A stretch of 14,258 bases of DNA from Gammaproteobacteria bacterium (GTDB taxonomy: Bacteria; Pseudomonadota; Gammaproteobacteria; Pseudomonadales; Pseudohongiellaceae). Every line of letters starts with the position of its first letter. Position 1 is the first letter of the stretch. Positions 13,976 through 14,258 of this stretch are shown in pieces. The DNA is taken from NCBI GenBank assembly GCA_016762995.1, contig JAESUT010000221.1, positions 1-14,258 on the forward strand. The letters run 5' to 3'. A program made the translations under genes and the position numbers. The notes beneath the pieces are model-generated. The model saw nothing but the letters and a program-made list of their open reading frames with translations, did no database searches and was not told the DNA's origin.

Positions 13976-14258
13976 TTGATTTCCTGAGCTACGTTGCTTT
14001 GTATAGTCTGTTAGCTATCTGGTGTCGTTACAGCAGTGGTGAGCACCAGGCCGTGCCCGAAGGGCTGTAAGCCAGAGTGGTCATAGACTTGATCCGAGGC
14101 TCCCTAATTTTCACGTTGAGGGTGTATCATCAATGCTGATTTACTTGGACAGGAGGCAGTCTCTGAGCTGCGTCATCCTAAGAAATAACGCGGGCAATTA
14201 TGTCGTGATTCGCGCGGAAACTCCAGCCGGATTTCTGCAGACTTGCATCACCTTAGTA
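13976..14258. other. serA upstream region, with an uncertain partial frame at the window edge
   Basis: This stretch should hold the serA promoter and leader. I could not place a confident -35/-10 pair, and I do not recognise a riboswitch. A short near-palindrome TGGTG-AG-CACCA lies at 14037-14048, and a GCCC-GAA-GGGC hairpin near 14056-14066. A plus-strand frame starts at ATG 14133 with GAGGG about 10 bases upstream and stays open for 42 codons to the end. It has no recognisable family and may be either a divergent gene start or chance. Confidence 0.3.

Noticed and set aside
14133..14258. Divergent gene starting upstream of serA
   Set aside because: The 42-codon open frame reaches the window edge but has no recognisable motif; kept only as a note in the serA upstream region.

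Overview
The window reads as a chromosomal segment of a gammaproteobacterium related to the Pseudomonadales/Cellvibrionales. GC looks close to half by eye. Pointers are a FabY-type beta-ketoacyl-ACP synthase (the pseudomonad initiator of fatty acid synthesis), a class I fumarase, GreB, a DinB resembling Pseudomonas Pol IV, short HPF next to DUF1244, and a GlxA-type AraC regulator. The lineage is an inference from protein families; no rRNA or intact tRNA is present.

Left end (1-2254). The 3' end of a class I fumarase gene enters at base 1 and stops at 217. A scarred stretch follows: the 3' half of a degenerate tRNA-Phe-like sequence (344-390, + strand), a truncated RCK/TrkA-N piece of a KefB/KefC-type K+ efflux antiporter (393-605, - strand), about 400 bp with no gene, and two universal stress protein genes (1016-1411 with a degenerate ATP loop; 1572-2042 with an intact one). 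Just before the convergent fabY gene lies a second, decayed copy of the fumarase 3' end (about 2103-2230). It is 84% identical to bases 23-118 over 96 gap-free positions. The usp region is therefore flanked by direct copies of one gene end, which suggests an old duplication or insertion event.

Middle (2233-7092). fabY runs on the minus strand. On the plus strand follow an exported metallo-beta-lactamase-fold hydrolase, a VanY/LdcB-type M15B peptidase without a signal peptide, a possible small membrane protein, a short HPF/RaiA ribosome hibernation factor and a DUF1244 protein. The block closes with a strong intrinsic terminator (7056-7091). A 12-bp perfect hairpin sits just upstream of the peptidase start.

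Right half (7173-13975), all minus strand. The order of transcription is serA, serC, dinB, greB, a GlxA-family regulator, then after 237 bp a 520-aa protein that fuses two CDGSH iron-sulfur domains to an FMN/[3Fe-4S] glutamate-synthase domain. serA and serC give two of the three steps of serine synthesis; dinB and greB look translationally coupled. The CDGSH-CDGSH-GltS fusion is the most unusual protein here: it carries three predicted Fe-S clusters plus FMN, but has no glutaminase domain and no reductase partner in view.

I found no CRISPR array, intact transposase, integrase, or recognised defence or secretion system.
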